Below are positions 40,267 to 50,244 of a stretch of 64,000 nucleotides of DNA, piece by piece (positions within the stretch are counted from its first letter, which is position 1; each line of letters begins with the position of its first letter). The translations under genes and the position numbers were made by a program. Under the pieces are notes generated by a model that saw nothing but the letters and a program-made list of their open reading frames with translations, searched no databases and was not told the DNA's origin. This stretch comes from Furfurilactobacillus milii. Its GTDB lineage: Bacteria; Bacillota; Bacilli; Lactobacillales; Lactobacillaceae. Location of the stretch: the NCBI RefSeq assembly GCF_009864005.1, contig NZ_WEZQ01000001.1, forward strand, positions 62,001-126,000, in the 5' to 3' direction.

Positions 40267-41466
40267 ATGAATAAAGAGCGGTTCACCGGATTTTCTGACG
40301 CGATTATTGCGATTGAGGTTACGATTCTGATCCTTGAAATTGAACCACCTGAGCAGGCAACGCTGGCGGCAGTTCTAAAGCAAGCAGGTTCGTTTGCCGC
40401 ATTTACCGCTAGTTTTCTATTAATTATGGCAACATGGTACTTTCATCACAATATTATTAACGCTGCCCAGCGTGTGACGTTTCCCGTGTATTTGGCTAAT
40501 ACTCTGTGGATTTTTGTGATGTCATTATTTCCTCTAGCCACTGCTTGGGTTGGTCGATATCCGTTAGCTTTTTGGCCTGAATGTCTATTCATTTTAGTAA
40601 CGTTAGTGTGGATGGGTGCCTATTCGTTGTTAGTATATAGCTTAGGTGCGGCCAATCCGGAACAACGTCATGAGTTTTATGCACTGGGAAATTCTCGCCC
40701 AAACGTACTGTGGCGTTTTGGCATCGTTATTGTCGTGCTATTGATTTTACCATGGTGGCCAATTGCAGGAATCCTAGGGCAGATTCTGTTAGGTGTGGCC
40801 TCTGCTGTGTCAACACTGCGAAATAATAATCGTCATCAAAATATTAATAAATCGCGATTAATTGCCTTTACGGATGGCATCATCGCTATTATCGTGACCT
40901 TGTTGGTTTTACAGCTAGCGGTGCCAGCAGGGATTCACATCCATGATTTATTGACCCAAAGTGTTAAATTTGCCGCCTATGCGATTAGTTTCTTGTTCAT
41001 TATGATTGTGTGGTATAACCATCATGATTTATTTAATGGTTCTGGTAAGATAACGACTATCGTTTACTGGGATAATGTTCTATGGCTTCTCTTTTTGAGC
41101 TTTTTCCCGTATGTGACAGCCTTTGTAGGGGAGTCTCCAGACAAACGGTTGGCAGAGTGATTATACGTGGGTGTTCAATTGCTATGGTCGTTATCTTATA
41201 CAAAAATGGCGCGTGACTTACAACGGGTCAATCCAGCTGATGGCGATCATATCCGGTTTGTTGGCAAACTAAATGGGTACAGTGCGACTGCATTGTATGG
41301 TGGTCTCTTTGTCGCCGTTGTGCTGGTCTACTTTGTGCCAATCAGCGGCTTACTTGTTACGATATTGTTGGCAGTTTTTAACGTTATTCGGGCTTGGCAG
41401 GATGCACAACATCAAGAACATCATTCAGTGGAAAAACGGGAGGAAAAGCATGGGACTCGAGAATAA
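40267..41466 (+). pseudogene. two-repeat TMEM175-like potassium channel gene with an in-frame TGA
   Basis: Two homologous membrane repeats in one reading frame: RFTGFSDAIIAIEVTILILEI at the start and RLIAFTDGIIAIIVTLLVLQL near residue 198, both the TMEM175/DUF1211 signature. The frame is stopped by TGA at 41158-41160 but continues open and in the same frame to 41466 with the last helices. Aligned to repeat 1, the stop occupies the position of the Cys in WPECLFI (LAE-stop-LYV). The 3' end overlaps the start of coaBC. Probably inactivated, or the tail is made separately from a GTG at 41167. Confidence 0.8.
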
Positions 41467-42667
41467 GCACATTGCTGTTTATGTCACCGGAGGCATTGCA
41501 ATCTACAAGGCGGCTGAAGTCGTTCGCGGTTTGATGAAGCAAGGAGCTGTTGTTCGTGTAGCAATGACAACAGACGCGACAAAGTTTGTGACGCCGTTGA
41601 CATTTGGTGCACTGACCAAGCAGCCGGTATTAACGGATTTATTTGGCCACAATGGTAGTGACGGTCACTATGTGCCACACATTGAGATGGCTGATTGGAC
41701 AGATATTGCTGTTGTTGTCCCAGCAACGGCGAACATTATTGCTAAAATGGCGATGGGAATGGCTGATGATGCTGTCTCCACAACATTGTTGGCCACCACC
41801 GCGTTAAAAATCGTGGTGCCAGCAATGAATAATCATATGTGGGAAGCGCCAGCGACTGCTCGTAATGTATCAACTTTGACCACCGATGGCGTGATCGTGA
41901 TGCAACCGGACACAGGGCTATTAGCTGAAGGGTACGCAGGACGTGGCCGATTACCTGAACCGACAACGATTGTAGATTTTGTGCAACGAAAGTGGGCTAA
42001 ACAAACGGGGCGTTTGCGCCATCGCCATGTACTTGTCACTGCTGGGGGGACGCGTGAACGCATTGATCCAGTTCGTTTTATCAGTAATGATTCCTCAGGG
42101 AAAATGGGCTACGCAATTGCAACCGCGGCGGCTAATGAAGGGGCTGACGTCACTTTAGTTAGTAGCACAACCACTTTGACTGCATCGACCGGTGTTGAAA
42201 TTGTCCACGTTACTGGTGCCAAAGAAATGCTAGACCAGATGCAACACCGTTTTGCCCAACAGGATGCTGTCATCATGGCAGCGGCGGTCGCTGATTTTCG
42301 ACCAGTTGAAGAAGCTACCCAGAAGATTAAAAAAACGGCCGATAATGATACGATGACAATCAAACTCACAAAAAATCCCGACATCTTAAAAACGTTGGCA
42401 ACGCAGAAGACTAAACAAGTCATGGTAGGATTCGCTGCAGAGACCGAACATTTACTGGCAAACGCCCAACAAAAATTAACCGATAAGAAATTGGATATGC
42501 TGGTTGCTAACGATGTGAGCCGAAAAGATATTGGCTTCAACGCCGACAACAACCAAGTCATTATTCTGCGTCCCAATCAGGAGCCCGAAAAATTACCAAT
42601 CATGGCTAAGTCTGAGCTTGCGGCAGAACTTGTTGATAGGGTTGTAACGTTATTACCCGGGAAATGA
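41450..42667 (+). CDS. coaBC: bifunctional phosphopantothenoylcysteine decarboxylase/synthetase
   Basis: 405 residues from the ATG at 41450, with GGAGG 7 nt upstream. A much longer frame from 41273 overlaps the channel gene and is rejected. The CoaC half has VTGGIAIYKAAEVVR, the flavin-binding histidine in HIEMADW and the clamp PAMNNHMW. The CoaB half starts VLVTAGGTRERIDPVRFISN, with DAVIMAAAVADFRP. It makes 4'-phosphopantetheine for coenzyme A. Its location between yidC and jag is unusual. Confidence 0.95.
   Translation: MGLENKHIAVYVTGGIAIYKAAEVVRGLMKQGAVVRVAMTTDATKFVTPLTFGALTKQPVLTDLFGHNGSDGHYVPHIEMADWTDIAVVVPATANIIAKMAMGMADDAVSTTLLATTALKIVVPAMNNHMWEAPATARNVSTLTTDGVIVMQPDTGLLAEGYAGRGRLPEPTTIVDFVQRKWAKQTGRLRHRHVLVTAGGTRERIDPVRFISNDSSGKMGYAIATAAANEGADVTLVSSTTTLTASTGVEIVHVTGAKEMLDQMQHRFAQQDAVIMAAAVADFRPVEEATQKIKKTADNDTMTIKLTKNPDILKTLATQKTKQVMVGFAAETEHLLANAQQKLTDKKLDMLVANDVSRKDIGFNADNNQVIILRPNQEPEKLPIMAKSELAAELVDRVVTLLPGK
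42652..42665. promoter_or_regulatory. Noc-box-like palindrome at the end of coaBC
   Basis: ATTACCCGGGAAAT, one mismatch from ATTTCCCGGGAAAT. It overlaps the last codons of coaBC. The identical variant occurs at 59990-60003. Confidence 0.5.
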
Positions 42668-42783
42668 TTTCAGTTACTGACATTTTGGCGACAAATGGTC
42701 GGTAACTAGAATGTGAATGTTCAATAAAAAGTTAGTCAATCCATGCTAAAATGTAGGTACGTGATTTATTTGGAGGAATAGCT

Positions 42784-43842
42784 GTGACGCAATATCAGGG
42801 GAAAACCGTGGATGAAGCAATTCAAAACGGACTCAAAAAAATTCAAATTGATCGTGACAAAGTAGCGATTACGGTTGTATCTGAACCGGTCCATGGCTGG
42901 TTTGGACGCTTGAAAAAAGAGGCTATCGTTGATATTACGATTAAGCCAGTTTCCGTCACAAAAACGCCGCAATCGGCTAAGGTATCGGCTGGTGCCTCCA
43001 CGGGAGCAACTTCATCACGGACAACGCAAAGTAAACCACTTAAAAATGCTAAAACTAGTCCGACGTTTGATCATCCAAGTGGTCAACGGGTGGCTGCTAA
43101 GCGTGATGAGGATATTGAACGAAATGTTGATGCAACCGCCGATGTTCGACAACGTGAGGGAGACCATCCCCACGCTAAAAGTTCATTAACCTCGGCTGAG
43201 GTCGCCGACAGTGTTGCTGCGTCTACTGAGACCACTTCGACTGTCTCGACAACTGCTACGATGAGCAGTGCTGTTGATCAATCGCAGTCTGCTGGTTTGA
43301 CTGATTCGACTGATTCGATTACTTCAATATCAGCAACCACTCAATTGACACCAGAAGAGTTGAAGGCTCGCCAACGGGCTAATCAAGCGCGCTTGGATGA
43401 TAATTTGGAGGCAGTTGCCAATTACTTGCTTGATGTGCTGGAGCAACTTGGTATTAGTGCTGACGCCGAGGCCGATACATATCATCATGGCGCAACAATA
43501 ACCTTTATGACCGAACAAGAGGGGTTATTGATTGGTCGGCATGGTCGCACATTGAACGCACTACAAGTTCTTGGCAATACATTTATGTTGCGGCAGGGTA
43601 TGCAACATTTCGAATTAATGCTTGATGTGGCTGGCTATCGTGAGCGACGCGCCAGCACTTTAAAGCGTTTGGCTGATAATACTGCGCGTGATGTAATTGC
43701 GGGTGGTGAAACAGAGCTGCTCGACCCCATGCCTGCTTATGAGCGGAAGGTTATTCACACACAACTGGCTAAAAACACGCATGTGACGACTTTCTCACAA
43801 GGTAGGGAACCACGGCGCGGTGTAGTTGTTGCCCCACGCTAA
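42784..43842 (+). CDS. jag: RNA-binding protein Jag/KhpB
   Basis: 352 residues, GTG start with GGAGG. N-terminal Jag domain (residues 1-60: TQYQGKTVDEAIQNGLKKI, HGWFGRLKKEA), then an extended Ser/Thr/Ala-rich linker (about 60-195) longer than in most relatives, then a KH domain with GLLIGRHGRTLNALQ and a C-terminal R3H domain with GREPRRGVVV. It binds RNA with KhpA and affects division and cell length. Normally adjacent to yidC. Confidence 0.93.
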   Translation: MTQYQGKTVDEAIQNGLKKIQIDRDKVAITVVSEPVHGWFGRLKKEAIVDITIKPVSVTKTPQSAKVSAGASTGATSSRTTQSKPLKNAKTSPTFDHPSGQRVAAKRDEDIERNVDATADVRQREGDHPHAKSSLTSAEVADSVAASTETTSTVSTTATMSSAVDQSQSAGLTDSTDSITSISATTQLTPEELKARQRANQARLDDNLEAVANYLLDVLEQLGISADAEADTYHHGATITFMTEQEGLLIGRHGRTLNALQVLGNTFMLRQGMQHFELMLDVAGYRERRASTLKRLADNTARDVIAGGETELLDPMPAYERKVIHTQLAKNTHVTTFSQGREPRRGVVVAPR

Positions 43843-43845
43843 TGC

Positions 43846-43874
43846 TTGACAAAAAGAGCCGACGCTTTTAGTAT
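43846..43874 (+). promoter_or_regulatory. consensus-like promoter after jag
   Basis: Perfect -35 TTGACA (43846-43851), 17-bp spacer, TAGTAT (43869-43874). It begins 4 nt after the jag stop codon. Confidence 0.75.
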
Positions 43875-43880
43875 TGGGTA

Positions 43881-43973
43881 CATTAATTAAACATTTGATA
43901 TGAATATTACTGGTTAAAGTAGTCAAGGTGCTTTGCCCACGTGTTTTTTACGCGTGGGGTGGCACTTTTTTTA
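43881..43973 (+). ncRNA. candidate short RNA or mnmE attenuator leader
   Basis: From the start site predicted by the promoter at 43846, a transcript of about 93 nt would end at a strong terminator before mnmE. No open frame with a ribosome site lies inside it. It could be a stand-alone RNA or a conditional terminator controlling mnmE-mnmG. I recognise no known riboswitch fold. Confidence 0.45.
43926..43973 (+). terminator. terminator upstream of mnmE
   Basis: GTGC and GCCCACG pair with CGCGTGGG and GCAC, followed by a seven-T run. It lies 35 bp before the mnmE start, so mnmE needs read-through or another promoter. Confidence 0.85.
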
Positions 43974-44007
43974 TGCAATTTATTAATCAGCGGAGAAGGG
44001 AGTTTAT

Positions 44008-45399
44008 ATGTCACAAACGATTACCGAGTTTGATACCATCGCTGCAATTTCAACGCCACCTGGTGAGGGGGCAATTTCAATTGTGCGGTTGAGTGGTGAA
44101 GAGGCACTAGCAACTGCTGAAAAGGTCTTTAAAGGTCGTGATTTAAGTAAAGTAGCTAGTCACACCATTAACTACGGACACATCATTGATCCTGACACCA
44201 ATGAAGAAGTTGATGAAGTGATGGTTTCTGTCATGTTAGCGCCAAAGACATTTACGCGTGAAGATGTTATTGAAATTAACTGTCATGGCGGGATTGTTGC
44301 CACCAACCGAATTTTACAGTTGTTGTTAAGTCACGGGGCGCGGTTAGCTGAACCTGGTGAGTTTACCAAACGTGCTTTCCTTAATGGTCGAATTGACTTG
44401 TCACAAGCTGAAGCTGTAATGGATTTAATCCGTGCCAAAACTGACAAATCGATGAAGGTCGCGTTAAATCAATTGGACGGCGATTTGGCTCACTTGATTC
44501 GCAATTTGCGTCAGGACATCTTGGATGTTTTAGCTCAAGTCGAAGTGAACATTGATTACCCTGAGTATGATGATGTAGAAACCATGACGACACGGTTATT
44601 GTTGGAAAAGGCCAAGGATGTAAAGGCTAGAATTGCAGATCTTCTCAGTACCGCTCAACAGGGTAAGGTACTGCGCGAAGGTTTGGCCACAGCCATTGTT
44701 GGGCGACCTAATGTCGGAAAATCTAGTCTCTTAAACCACCTCCTTCACGAGGATAAGGCAATTGTGACGGATGTTGCCGGGACAACTCGCGATGTCATTG
44801 AAGAATATGTGAACGTGAAGGGTGTCCCGTTAAAACTGGTTGATACCGCTGGCATTCACGACACGACGGATAAAGTTGAAAAGATCGGGGTTGAACGTTC
44901 TAAACAGGCGTTGGCAGCTGCTGATTTAGTTTTGTTGGTCATTAATGGCAGTGAACCATTAACGGACGAGGACCGCACGTTAATCAAAACAACGGCAGAT
45001 AGCAAACGAATCGTCATTTTGAACAAAACTGACCTGCCGCAACGAGTCGACTTGGCCGATTTGCAAAAGTTAGTTGGCGATGACGCAGTGATTGCAACAT
45101 CCGTGCTGACGAATGCTGGGATGGATCAGTTAGAGGATAAGATTGCTAACCTGTTCTTTGGCGGTATTGAAAACAGTCAGACGACGGTAATGGTCACTAA
45201 TGCTCGACATATTGGGTTATTAAACCAGGCTTCACAAGCCCTGGATGACGTTATGAGTGGTATTGCTGCGGGGATGCCGGTCGATTTGGTTCAAATCGAT
45301 ATGACTCGTGCATGGGATCTGCTGGGTGAAATAACCGGTGATTCTGTTCAGGATGAACTGTTGACACAATTATTTTCTCAGTTTTGTTTGGGCAAATAG
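44008..45399 (+). CDS. mnmE: tRNA-modifying GTPase MnmE
   Basis: 463 residues. N-terminal folate-binding domain ([20 protein letters not shown]), helical domain, inserted GTPase with G1 [10 protein letters not shown] near residue 231, DTAG switch II and NKTD, and C-terminal FCLGK with the catalytic cysteine (usually CIGK). With MnmG it makes 5-carboxymethylaminomethyl uridine at tRNA wobble position 34. Confidence 0.97.
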   Translation: MSQTITEFDTIAAISTPPGEGAISIVRLSGEEALATAEKVFKGRDLSKVASHTINYGHIIDPDTNEEVDEVMVSVMLAPKTFTREDVIEINCHGGIVATNRILQLLLSHGARLAEPGEFTKRAFLNGRIDLSQAEAVMDLIRAKTDKSMKVALNQLDGDLAHLIRNLRQDILDVLAQVEVNIDYPEYDDVETMTTRLLLEKAKDVKARIADLLSTAQQGKVLREGLATAIVGRPNVGKSSLLNHLLHEDKAIVTDVAGTTRDVIEEYVNVKGVPLKLVDTAGIHDTTDKVEKIGVERSKQALAAADLVLLVINGSEPLTDEDRTLIKTTADSKRIVILNKTDLPQRVDLADLQKLVGDDAVIATSVLTNAGMDQLEDKIANLFFGGIENSQTTVMVTNARHIGLLNQASQALDDVMSGIAAGMPVDLVQIDMTRAWDLLGEITGDSVQDELLTQLFSQFCLGK

Positions 45400-45409
45400 T
45401 TACCGAGTA

Positions 45410-45425
45410 TGTTTCATGTGAAACA
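45410..45425. promoter_or_regulatory. parS-like site in the mnmE-mnmG gap
   Basis: TGTTTCATGTGAAACA, 15 of 16 bases of parS (centre TG in place of CG). The flanks extend the inverted repeat by AGTA on the left and TACT on the right. Confidence 0.7.
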
Positions 45426-45476
45426 TACTGCCAGAACTACAGTTGTAAATAAGTTGGCAATTGAAAGGAAAATGAA

Positions 45477-47393
45477 ATGATTTCAGAGGGAAAGCCATAC
45501 CAGGCAAAAGCGTATGACGTAATCGTGGTCGGCGCTGGTCATGCAGGCTCTGAGGCCGCGTTAGCTGCAGCCAGAATGGGCAACAAAACACTGTTGATGA
45601 CTATTTCATTGGAAATGGTTGCCTTTATGCCATGTAATCCATCTGTTGGTGGTCCGGCTAAAGGGATTGTGGTACGTGAAATTGATGCTCTCGGTGGTGA
45701 AATGGGCCACAACATTGATAAGACATACGTTCAAATGCGGATGTTAAATACCGGGAAGGGCCCTGCTGTCCGTGCCTTACGGGCTCAGGCCGACAAACAT
45801 GCCTATCATGAGGAAATGAAGCACACGATGGAGCGGGAACCTAATTTAACGTTGCGTCAGGGTGTTGTTACTTCCTTATTGGTAGACGATGGTGTTTGTC
45901 ACGGTGTTGTGACGGCAACAGGGGCACACTACGAAGCTAAGTCTGTGGTATTAACCGCTGGTACCGCTTCACGCGGAAAGATTATCATTGGGGAACTGAT
46001 GTATTCATCTGGCCCCAACAACTCGCAACCATCCATTGAGCTGTCAGAAGATTTAGAGAAACTTGGTTTTGACCTGGAACGGTTCAAGACTGGGACACCG
46101 CCACGTGTTGATGGTGGAACAATTCATTATGATGAAACAGAAGAACAACCTGGTGATAAGGAACCTAATCACTTCAGTTTTGATACGCCAGACAGCCAAT
46201 ACATTGACGTAAAAAATCAACTTAGTTGCTGGTTAACATACACCAATGAACACACACATGAAATTATTCGTGAAAACTTGGATCGAGCACCAATGTTCTC
46301 AGGTGTTATCGAAGGAGTCGGACCGCGTTACTGCCCTTCCATCGAAGACAAGATCGTTCGTTTTGCTGATAAGAGTCGGCACCAATTGTTCTTGGAACCT
46401 GAGGGTCGGCGGACTGATGAATGGTATGTACAAGGGCTTTCTACATCAATGCCAGAAGAAATTCAGCAGCATATTTTACATTCCATCAAGGGTTTGGAAG
46501 ATGCAAAAATGATGCGGCCTGGTTATGCAATTGAGTATGACGTTGTGTCACCTTACCAGTTGCGTAACACGCTAGAAACGAAGCTGATTAAAAACCTGTA
46601 TACTGCTGGTCAAATGAACGGAACGTCTGGTTATGAAGAGGCTGCTGGGCAGGGTCTGATTGCGGGCATCAATGCAGGTCGTCGTGCTTTAGGCGAGGAT
46701 GATTTCACATTAAAGCGGTCTGACGCATACATCGGCGTCATGATTGACGACTTAGTGACCAAGGGCACGAAAGAGCCTTACCGGTTGTTAACGAGCCGTG
46801 CTGAATATCGGCTGATTTTGCGGCACGATAATGCAGATCTGCGTTTAACGGCTATGGGGCACGATCTTGGTCTGATTAATGATGAAAAATTTGCTAAGTT
46901 TGAAAGCAAAAAAGCGGCTATTACCGCTGAGTTAAATCGTTTGAAGTCTGTTCGCGTTAAGCCCAACGCGCAGGTTAACGAGTGGTTGGCAGCACATAAT
47001 GATGCGCCGTTGAAGGATGGCGTGCTGGCAGCCGATTTCCTACGGCGCCCAGAAGTGACCTATGCTGATTTGATGCAATTTATTGATGGACCAGCTGAGC
47101 CACTCGATCACCGTGTGGTGGAACAGGTTGAAATTGAGCTAAAGTATGCTGGTTATATCCAAAAGGCTGAGGAGAAAATTGCCAAGCTGAAGCGGATGGA
47201 AGCAAAAGCCATTCCAGCAAATATCGACTACGAAGCCATTGAGGGCCTGGCGACAGAGGGTCGGCAAAAGCTTGCTAAAATTCAACCAGAAACGCTTGCT
47301 CAGGCAAGTCGAATTTCTGGTGTTAACCCTGCTGATATTGCGATTTTGTCCGTTTATATTGAACAGGGACGCATCGCTAAGGTATCGCAATAG
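45477..47393 (+). CDS. mnmG: tRNA-modifying FAD enzyme MnmG (GidA)
   Basis: 638 residues. FAD-binding [17 protein letters not shown] near residue 17, the [12 protein letters not shown] motif, and the typical [13 protein letters not shown] region. The helical C-terminus ends [10 protein letters not shown]. Partner of MnmE in wobble uridine modification. In Bacillus it is followed by rsmG-noc-parA-parB; here a terminator and unrelated genes follow. Confidence 0.97.
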   Translation: MISEGKPYQAKAYDVIVVGAGHAGSEAALAAARMGNKTLLMTISLEMVAFMPCNPSVGGPAKGIVVREIDALGGEMGHNIDKTYVQMRMLNTGKGPAVRALRAQADKHAYHEEMKHTMEREPNLTLRQGVVTSLLVDDGVCHGVVTATGAHYEAKSVVLTAGTASRGKIIIGELMYSSGPNNSQPSIELSEDLEKLGFDLERFKTGTPPRVDGGTIHYDETEEQPGDKEPNHFSFDTPDSQYIDVKNQLSCWLTYTNEHTHEIIRENLDRAPMFSGVIEGVGPRYCPSIEDKIVRFADKSRHQLFLEPEGRRTDEWYVQGLSTSMPEEIQQHILHSIKGLEDAKMMRPGYAIEYDVVSPYQLRNTLETKLIKNLYTAGQMNGTSGYEEAAGQGLIAGINAGRRALGEDDFTLKRSDAYIGVMIDDLVTKGTKEPYRLLTSRAEYRLILRHDNADLRLTAMGHDLGLINDEKFAKFESKKAAITAELNRLKSVRVKPNAQVNEWLAAHNDAPLKDGVLAADFLRRPEVTYADLMQFIDGPAEPLDHRVVEQVEIELKYAGYIQKAEEKIAKLKRMEAKAIPANIDYEAIEGLATEGRQKLAKIQPETLAQASRISGVNPADIAILSVYIEQGRIAKVSQ

Positions 47394-47453
47394 CTAAACA
47401 AATTGAATATTTGTTTTAACGGATACCTGTCAGGGATAACGATTTAAACTATA

Positions 47454-47495
47454 AAAAGAGTGGTCGTCGCAAAAAATGCGATGGCCACTCTTTGG
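47454..47495. terminator. bidirectional terminator between mnmG and the acyltransferase operon
   Basis: AAAGAGTGG-CGTCGCA pairs with TGCGATG-CCACTCTTT. The T tract is better on the minus strand, ending the glycosyltransferase operon. Confidence 0.8.
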
Positions 47496-47570
47496 TATTG
47501 CTGTTAATTAACATCTACGTCTGGATCGTACTATTGTTGATTGTGCGCTAATGATAGTGAAATAATGGCT

Positions 47571-48443
47571 TTATTGCTGAGCACGGTCCGGAATCCATCC
47601 TACAATATCTTGTGGTTCAAACTGATAAGATAGTGGTTCATGATAGGCTGCCTCGTAGGCGGCCTTTTTTTGTGCATAATCCTGGTTCATCATGCGCGTG
47701 GCATTTGCATTAGCTGATAGTTTAGGATCGGGGTAAATGAGCGGCAAAATGTGTAAATGATAACTCGTTTCATGAAATTCTGGCGTTGCTAATTTCTTTT
47801 CAGACCGGATTTCGGTAAAACAGGAAATGATGGGTACGTTTGCTTTGGCGGCGTAATAATACGTGCCACGTTTGGGCGGCCTAGGTTTGCGGTAATTAAA
47901 CCACATTTCCTGTTCGGGATAAATCAACACGAAGTGACCAGCGGCAGTTGCTTGTTGAATCAATGCTGGTAGTTCGCGACCGAGATAGTCCAACCGTTTG
48001 GACAAGGGAATGATATCTAAGTTATTCATTAAATAACCCAGTCCGCCAGTCATCGCCAGATTTGTATCCTGGCTAACGATGAATAAGCGCCGGTGTTCAT
48101 GACGAGCTAGTAGCCGCGGTACCGTATTTTCAAGGGGATTGAAATGATTGGTGGTGATGATGGCACCTTGGTGTTTAGCTAGACTAGACAGATTTTCCCA
48201 ACCGGAAACGGTGGTCGTTCGGTTAGTCAGCCAGGTTGCGATGGCCATAAACGTTCGCGCAATCCAGTTTGCAATTTTAAAGTGAAGCGTGTGACTGCGT
48301 TTGAGGTAGTTATCGACAGCCTGCGTTTTGGCCTCCGTTGATAAGATAGGATCACCCACCTCCACCTTATCGTTAAAGCGTTCCTCAGCAACGGCCTGTC
48401 GAATGTTATTAATGACTTGGTCGCGATGATCTGCAACTATCAT
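47571..48443 (-). CDS. PlsC-like acyltransferase with divergent H(X)4E motif
   Basis: 290 residues. An acyltransferase fold is suggested by TTNHFNPLENT near residue 97 (H-x4-E in place of H-x4-D), LDIIPLSKR and YPEQEMWFNYRKPRPPKRG in place of the common FPEGTRS block. It likely transfers an acyl group to a lipid or a sugar-lipid. Its start overlaps the stop of the upstream GT8 gene by 4 bp. Last gene of a four-gene coupled operon. Substrate unknown. Confidence 0.7.
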   Translation of the reverse strand: MIVADHRDQVINNIRQAVAEERFNDKVEVGDPILSTEAKTQAVDNYLKRSHTLHFKIANWIARTFMAIATWLTNRTTTVSGWENLSSLAKHQGAIITTNHFNPLENTVPRLLARHEHRRLFIVSQDTNLAMTGGLGYLMNNLDIIPLSKRLDYLGRELPALIQQATAAGHFVLIYPEQEMWFNYRKPRPPKRGTYYYAAKANVPIISCFTEIRSEKKLATPEFHETSYHLHILPLIYPDPKLSANANATRMMNQDYAQKKAAYEAAYHEPLSYQFEPQDIVGWIPDRAQQ

Positions 48444-49399
48444 ACGCGAATGGGCACACCGGTGGCGGCCACTTTTTTAAACGTCGTGGGTGTATCGGGT
48501 AACTGGCCAGCTTTAGTCATTAAAGTGGTCAGTTTGGCTCGATCGGCGTTTCGTTGTGCAGTTGTATAATCGTTTAATTGTTGATGGAGCATATCTTTGT
48601 ATGAGGTCTGATCAGCATACTGCCAGAAATAATGACCGTACATAATGTGGTCAAAATACCACGGCTTATAAAATAGATTGTAATGAATCAATTGCGGATT
48701 TTTCACTGGCGCATACTGTGGGTCTTTTGGCATGGCGTCCCAAGCCTCGTCTAAGTACCGGATGCGACCATGACACATTGTATTGAGATAATCTTGATCT
48801 GGCGCAATACAGTCAAACTGGTACGTTTGCAGCAATCTCAAGAAACGTTGACTGAAATGTTCCTCTCGTAATTTTGTTAGGTTGAGGAGCAATACGCCGG
48901 AATTGATGTATTCGTTAGCAGGTAGACCAAGTGCATTAGTGATGTAATCGACCATTGGCGGCACGTGTTCAATTGAATGGTCTGGGGCGGCGCCGATCAA
49001 ATTATTAGCCAATGGCAGCTCGTATAAATTAGCTAAATTCCCGGGGATGACCGTATCGCTGTCAATGTAAATAGCTTTTTCAAACTGCGGAAACATGTCG
49101 GCGATAAATAAGCGGTAGAAAATGGTTAAGGTAAAGAAATCGGCTCTGAGAAAATTTTGATGCTGATTTTGAATAGCAGATAACGACTGTGTTAAAGCTT
49201 TAAAGCTAACCTCTACATTAGGCGTACTAAGAGCGGATAGGCTGGCCTTTGTTTGATTAGACAACCCTTGATGCAAAATAATGACTTGGTAATGATTATT
49301 TGAATCAGCATTTGAGGTTAATGATTTGATCGAGACAGCGGCATAGGGTGCAAAATCGTCACTGATGGCGTAAAAGATAGGAATAATTGCTGAAGGCAT
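48440..49399 (-). CDS. family 8 glycosyltransferase
   Basis: 319 residues. GT8 features: IPIFYAISDDFAPYAAVSIKSL at the start, metal-binding IDSDTV near residue 113, and YINSGVLLLNL. Such enzymes transfer glucose or galactose from a UDP-sugar to lipopolysaccharide, teichoic acid or surface glycoproteins. A ribosome site lies between it and the preceding GT8-like gene (17 bp gap). Acceptor unknown. Confidence 0.85.
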   Translation of the reverse strand: MPSAIIPIFYAISDDFAPYAAVSIKSLTSNADSNNHYQVIILHQGLSNQTKASLSALSTPNVEVSFKALTQSLSAIQNQHQNFLRADFFTLTIFYRLFIADMFPQFEKAIYIDSDTVIPGNLANLYELPLANNLIGAAPDHSIEHVPPMVDYITNALGLPANEYINSGVLLLNLTKLREEHFSQRFLRLLQTYQFDCIAPDQDYLNTMCHGRIRYLDEAWDAMPKDPQYAPVKNPQLIHYNLFYKPWYFDHIMYGHYFWQYADQTSYKDMLHQQLNDYTTAQRNADRAKLTTLMTKAGQLPDTPTTFKKVAATGVPIRV

Positions 49400-49416
49400 C
49401 GTGTGTCGCTCCTTTC

Positions 49417-50244
49417 TTACTGATGTTGTTTGAGTTCAAGGTACTTATTGAGGACATCATCGTAATCGTGAAGACCTAACTCACTGTGGACCCGCTGAAC
49501 TTCCCATGGTTTCACAGTGAACGTGTGCACCCACGGGAAGAACTTAAAACTCGTCGTAAAGTGTTGAAAAACAGTGTCAGATTGAATGTGATGCTGCTCG
49601 TTAAATCGTTCCGGTGCAATCCGTTTGGTGCGGCTCAGCTTGTTCAATGCAGTCTGATCTGGCATGAAACGTTGTTGCGTCTCACACATATAGCGGGCTT
49701 TGGCAAAAAGCTGCGTTTGTCGAATGTAGGCTAAGTTAAGCAGGAGAACACCAGAATTGACGTAATCATAGACTTTCAGTTCATGATGGAAGAACCATTT
49801 TCCGTAATGATCCAGCACACCGACAAATTCAACGCCGTGAAGATCTTGGTGATAGAATGACTCAAATGACTGACGGCAAATAATGTCCGCATCGAGGTAA
49901 AGCAAACGGTTAGGCAGTTGTGGAATCTGGTCTGCATATAAACGGAGCATGGAATATGGCGTGAACCGTGACGTCATGTTCGCACTAGGTGGTGTTTGGT
50001 TGAATAATGTGGTGCAATCAATTGCTTCAATACTACTGAGTGGGTTGGCAGTGTGTAATTCATCGCGAGCACAAGTGAGTAATCGCTCACTAACGGGTCT
50101 GCGTTGTGCCCCGTTTGATGACGATAACGTCATCGTCATCACGTAAATATGCAGAGGCTCTCGCACATGCTTGATGAGTGATAACGTTGCGATAAGGATG
50201 CCATCCTCTACGCTATGATCGCCACAGAATAAAATATTCATCAT
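49417..50244 (-). CDS. family 8-like glycosyltransferase
   Basis: 275 residues, GT8-like: MNILFCGDHSVEDGILIATLSL, the D-x-D motif LYLDADIICR near residue 117, and the YVNSGVLLLNLAYIR motif near residue 163. It overlaps the upstream acyltransferase gene by 4 bp (ATGA). It is related to but distinct from the next gene and probably adds a second sugar or acts on a different acceptor. Confidence 0.8.
   Translation of the reverse strand: MMNILFCGDHSVEDGILIATLSLIKHVREPLHIYVMTMTLSSSNGAQRRPVSERLLTCARDELHTANPLSSIEAIDCTTLFNQTPPSANMTSRFTPYSMLRLYADQIPQLPNRLLYLDADIICRQSFESFYHQDLHGVEFVGVLDHYGKWFFHHELKVYDYVNSGVLLLNLAYIRQTQLFAKARYMCETQQRFMPDQTALNKLSRTKRIAPERFNEQHHIQSDTVFQHFTTSFKFFPWVHTFTVKPWEVQRVHSELGLHDYDDVLNKYLELKQHQ

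Noticed and set aside
41273-41449. N-terminal extension of coaBC from an earlier start
   Set aside because: The extension overlaps the channel gene in another frame, is rich in Cys and Leu with no similarity to CoaC, and a good ribosome site precedes the ATG at 41450.
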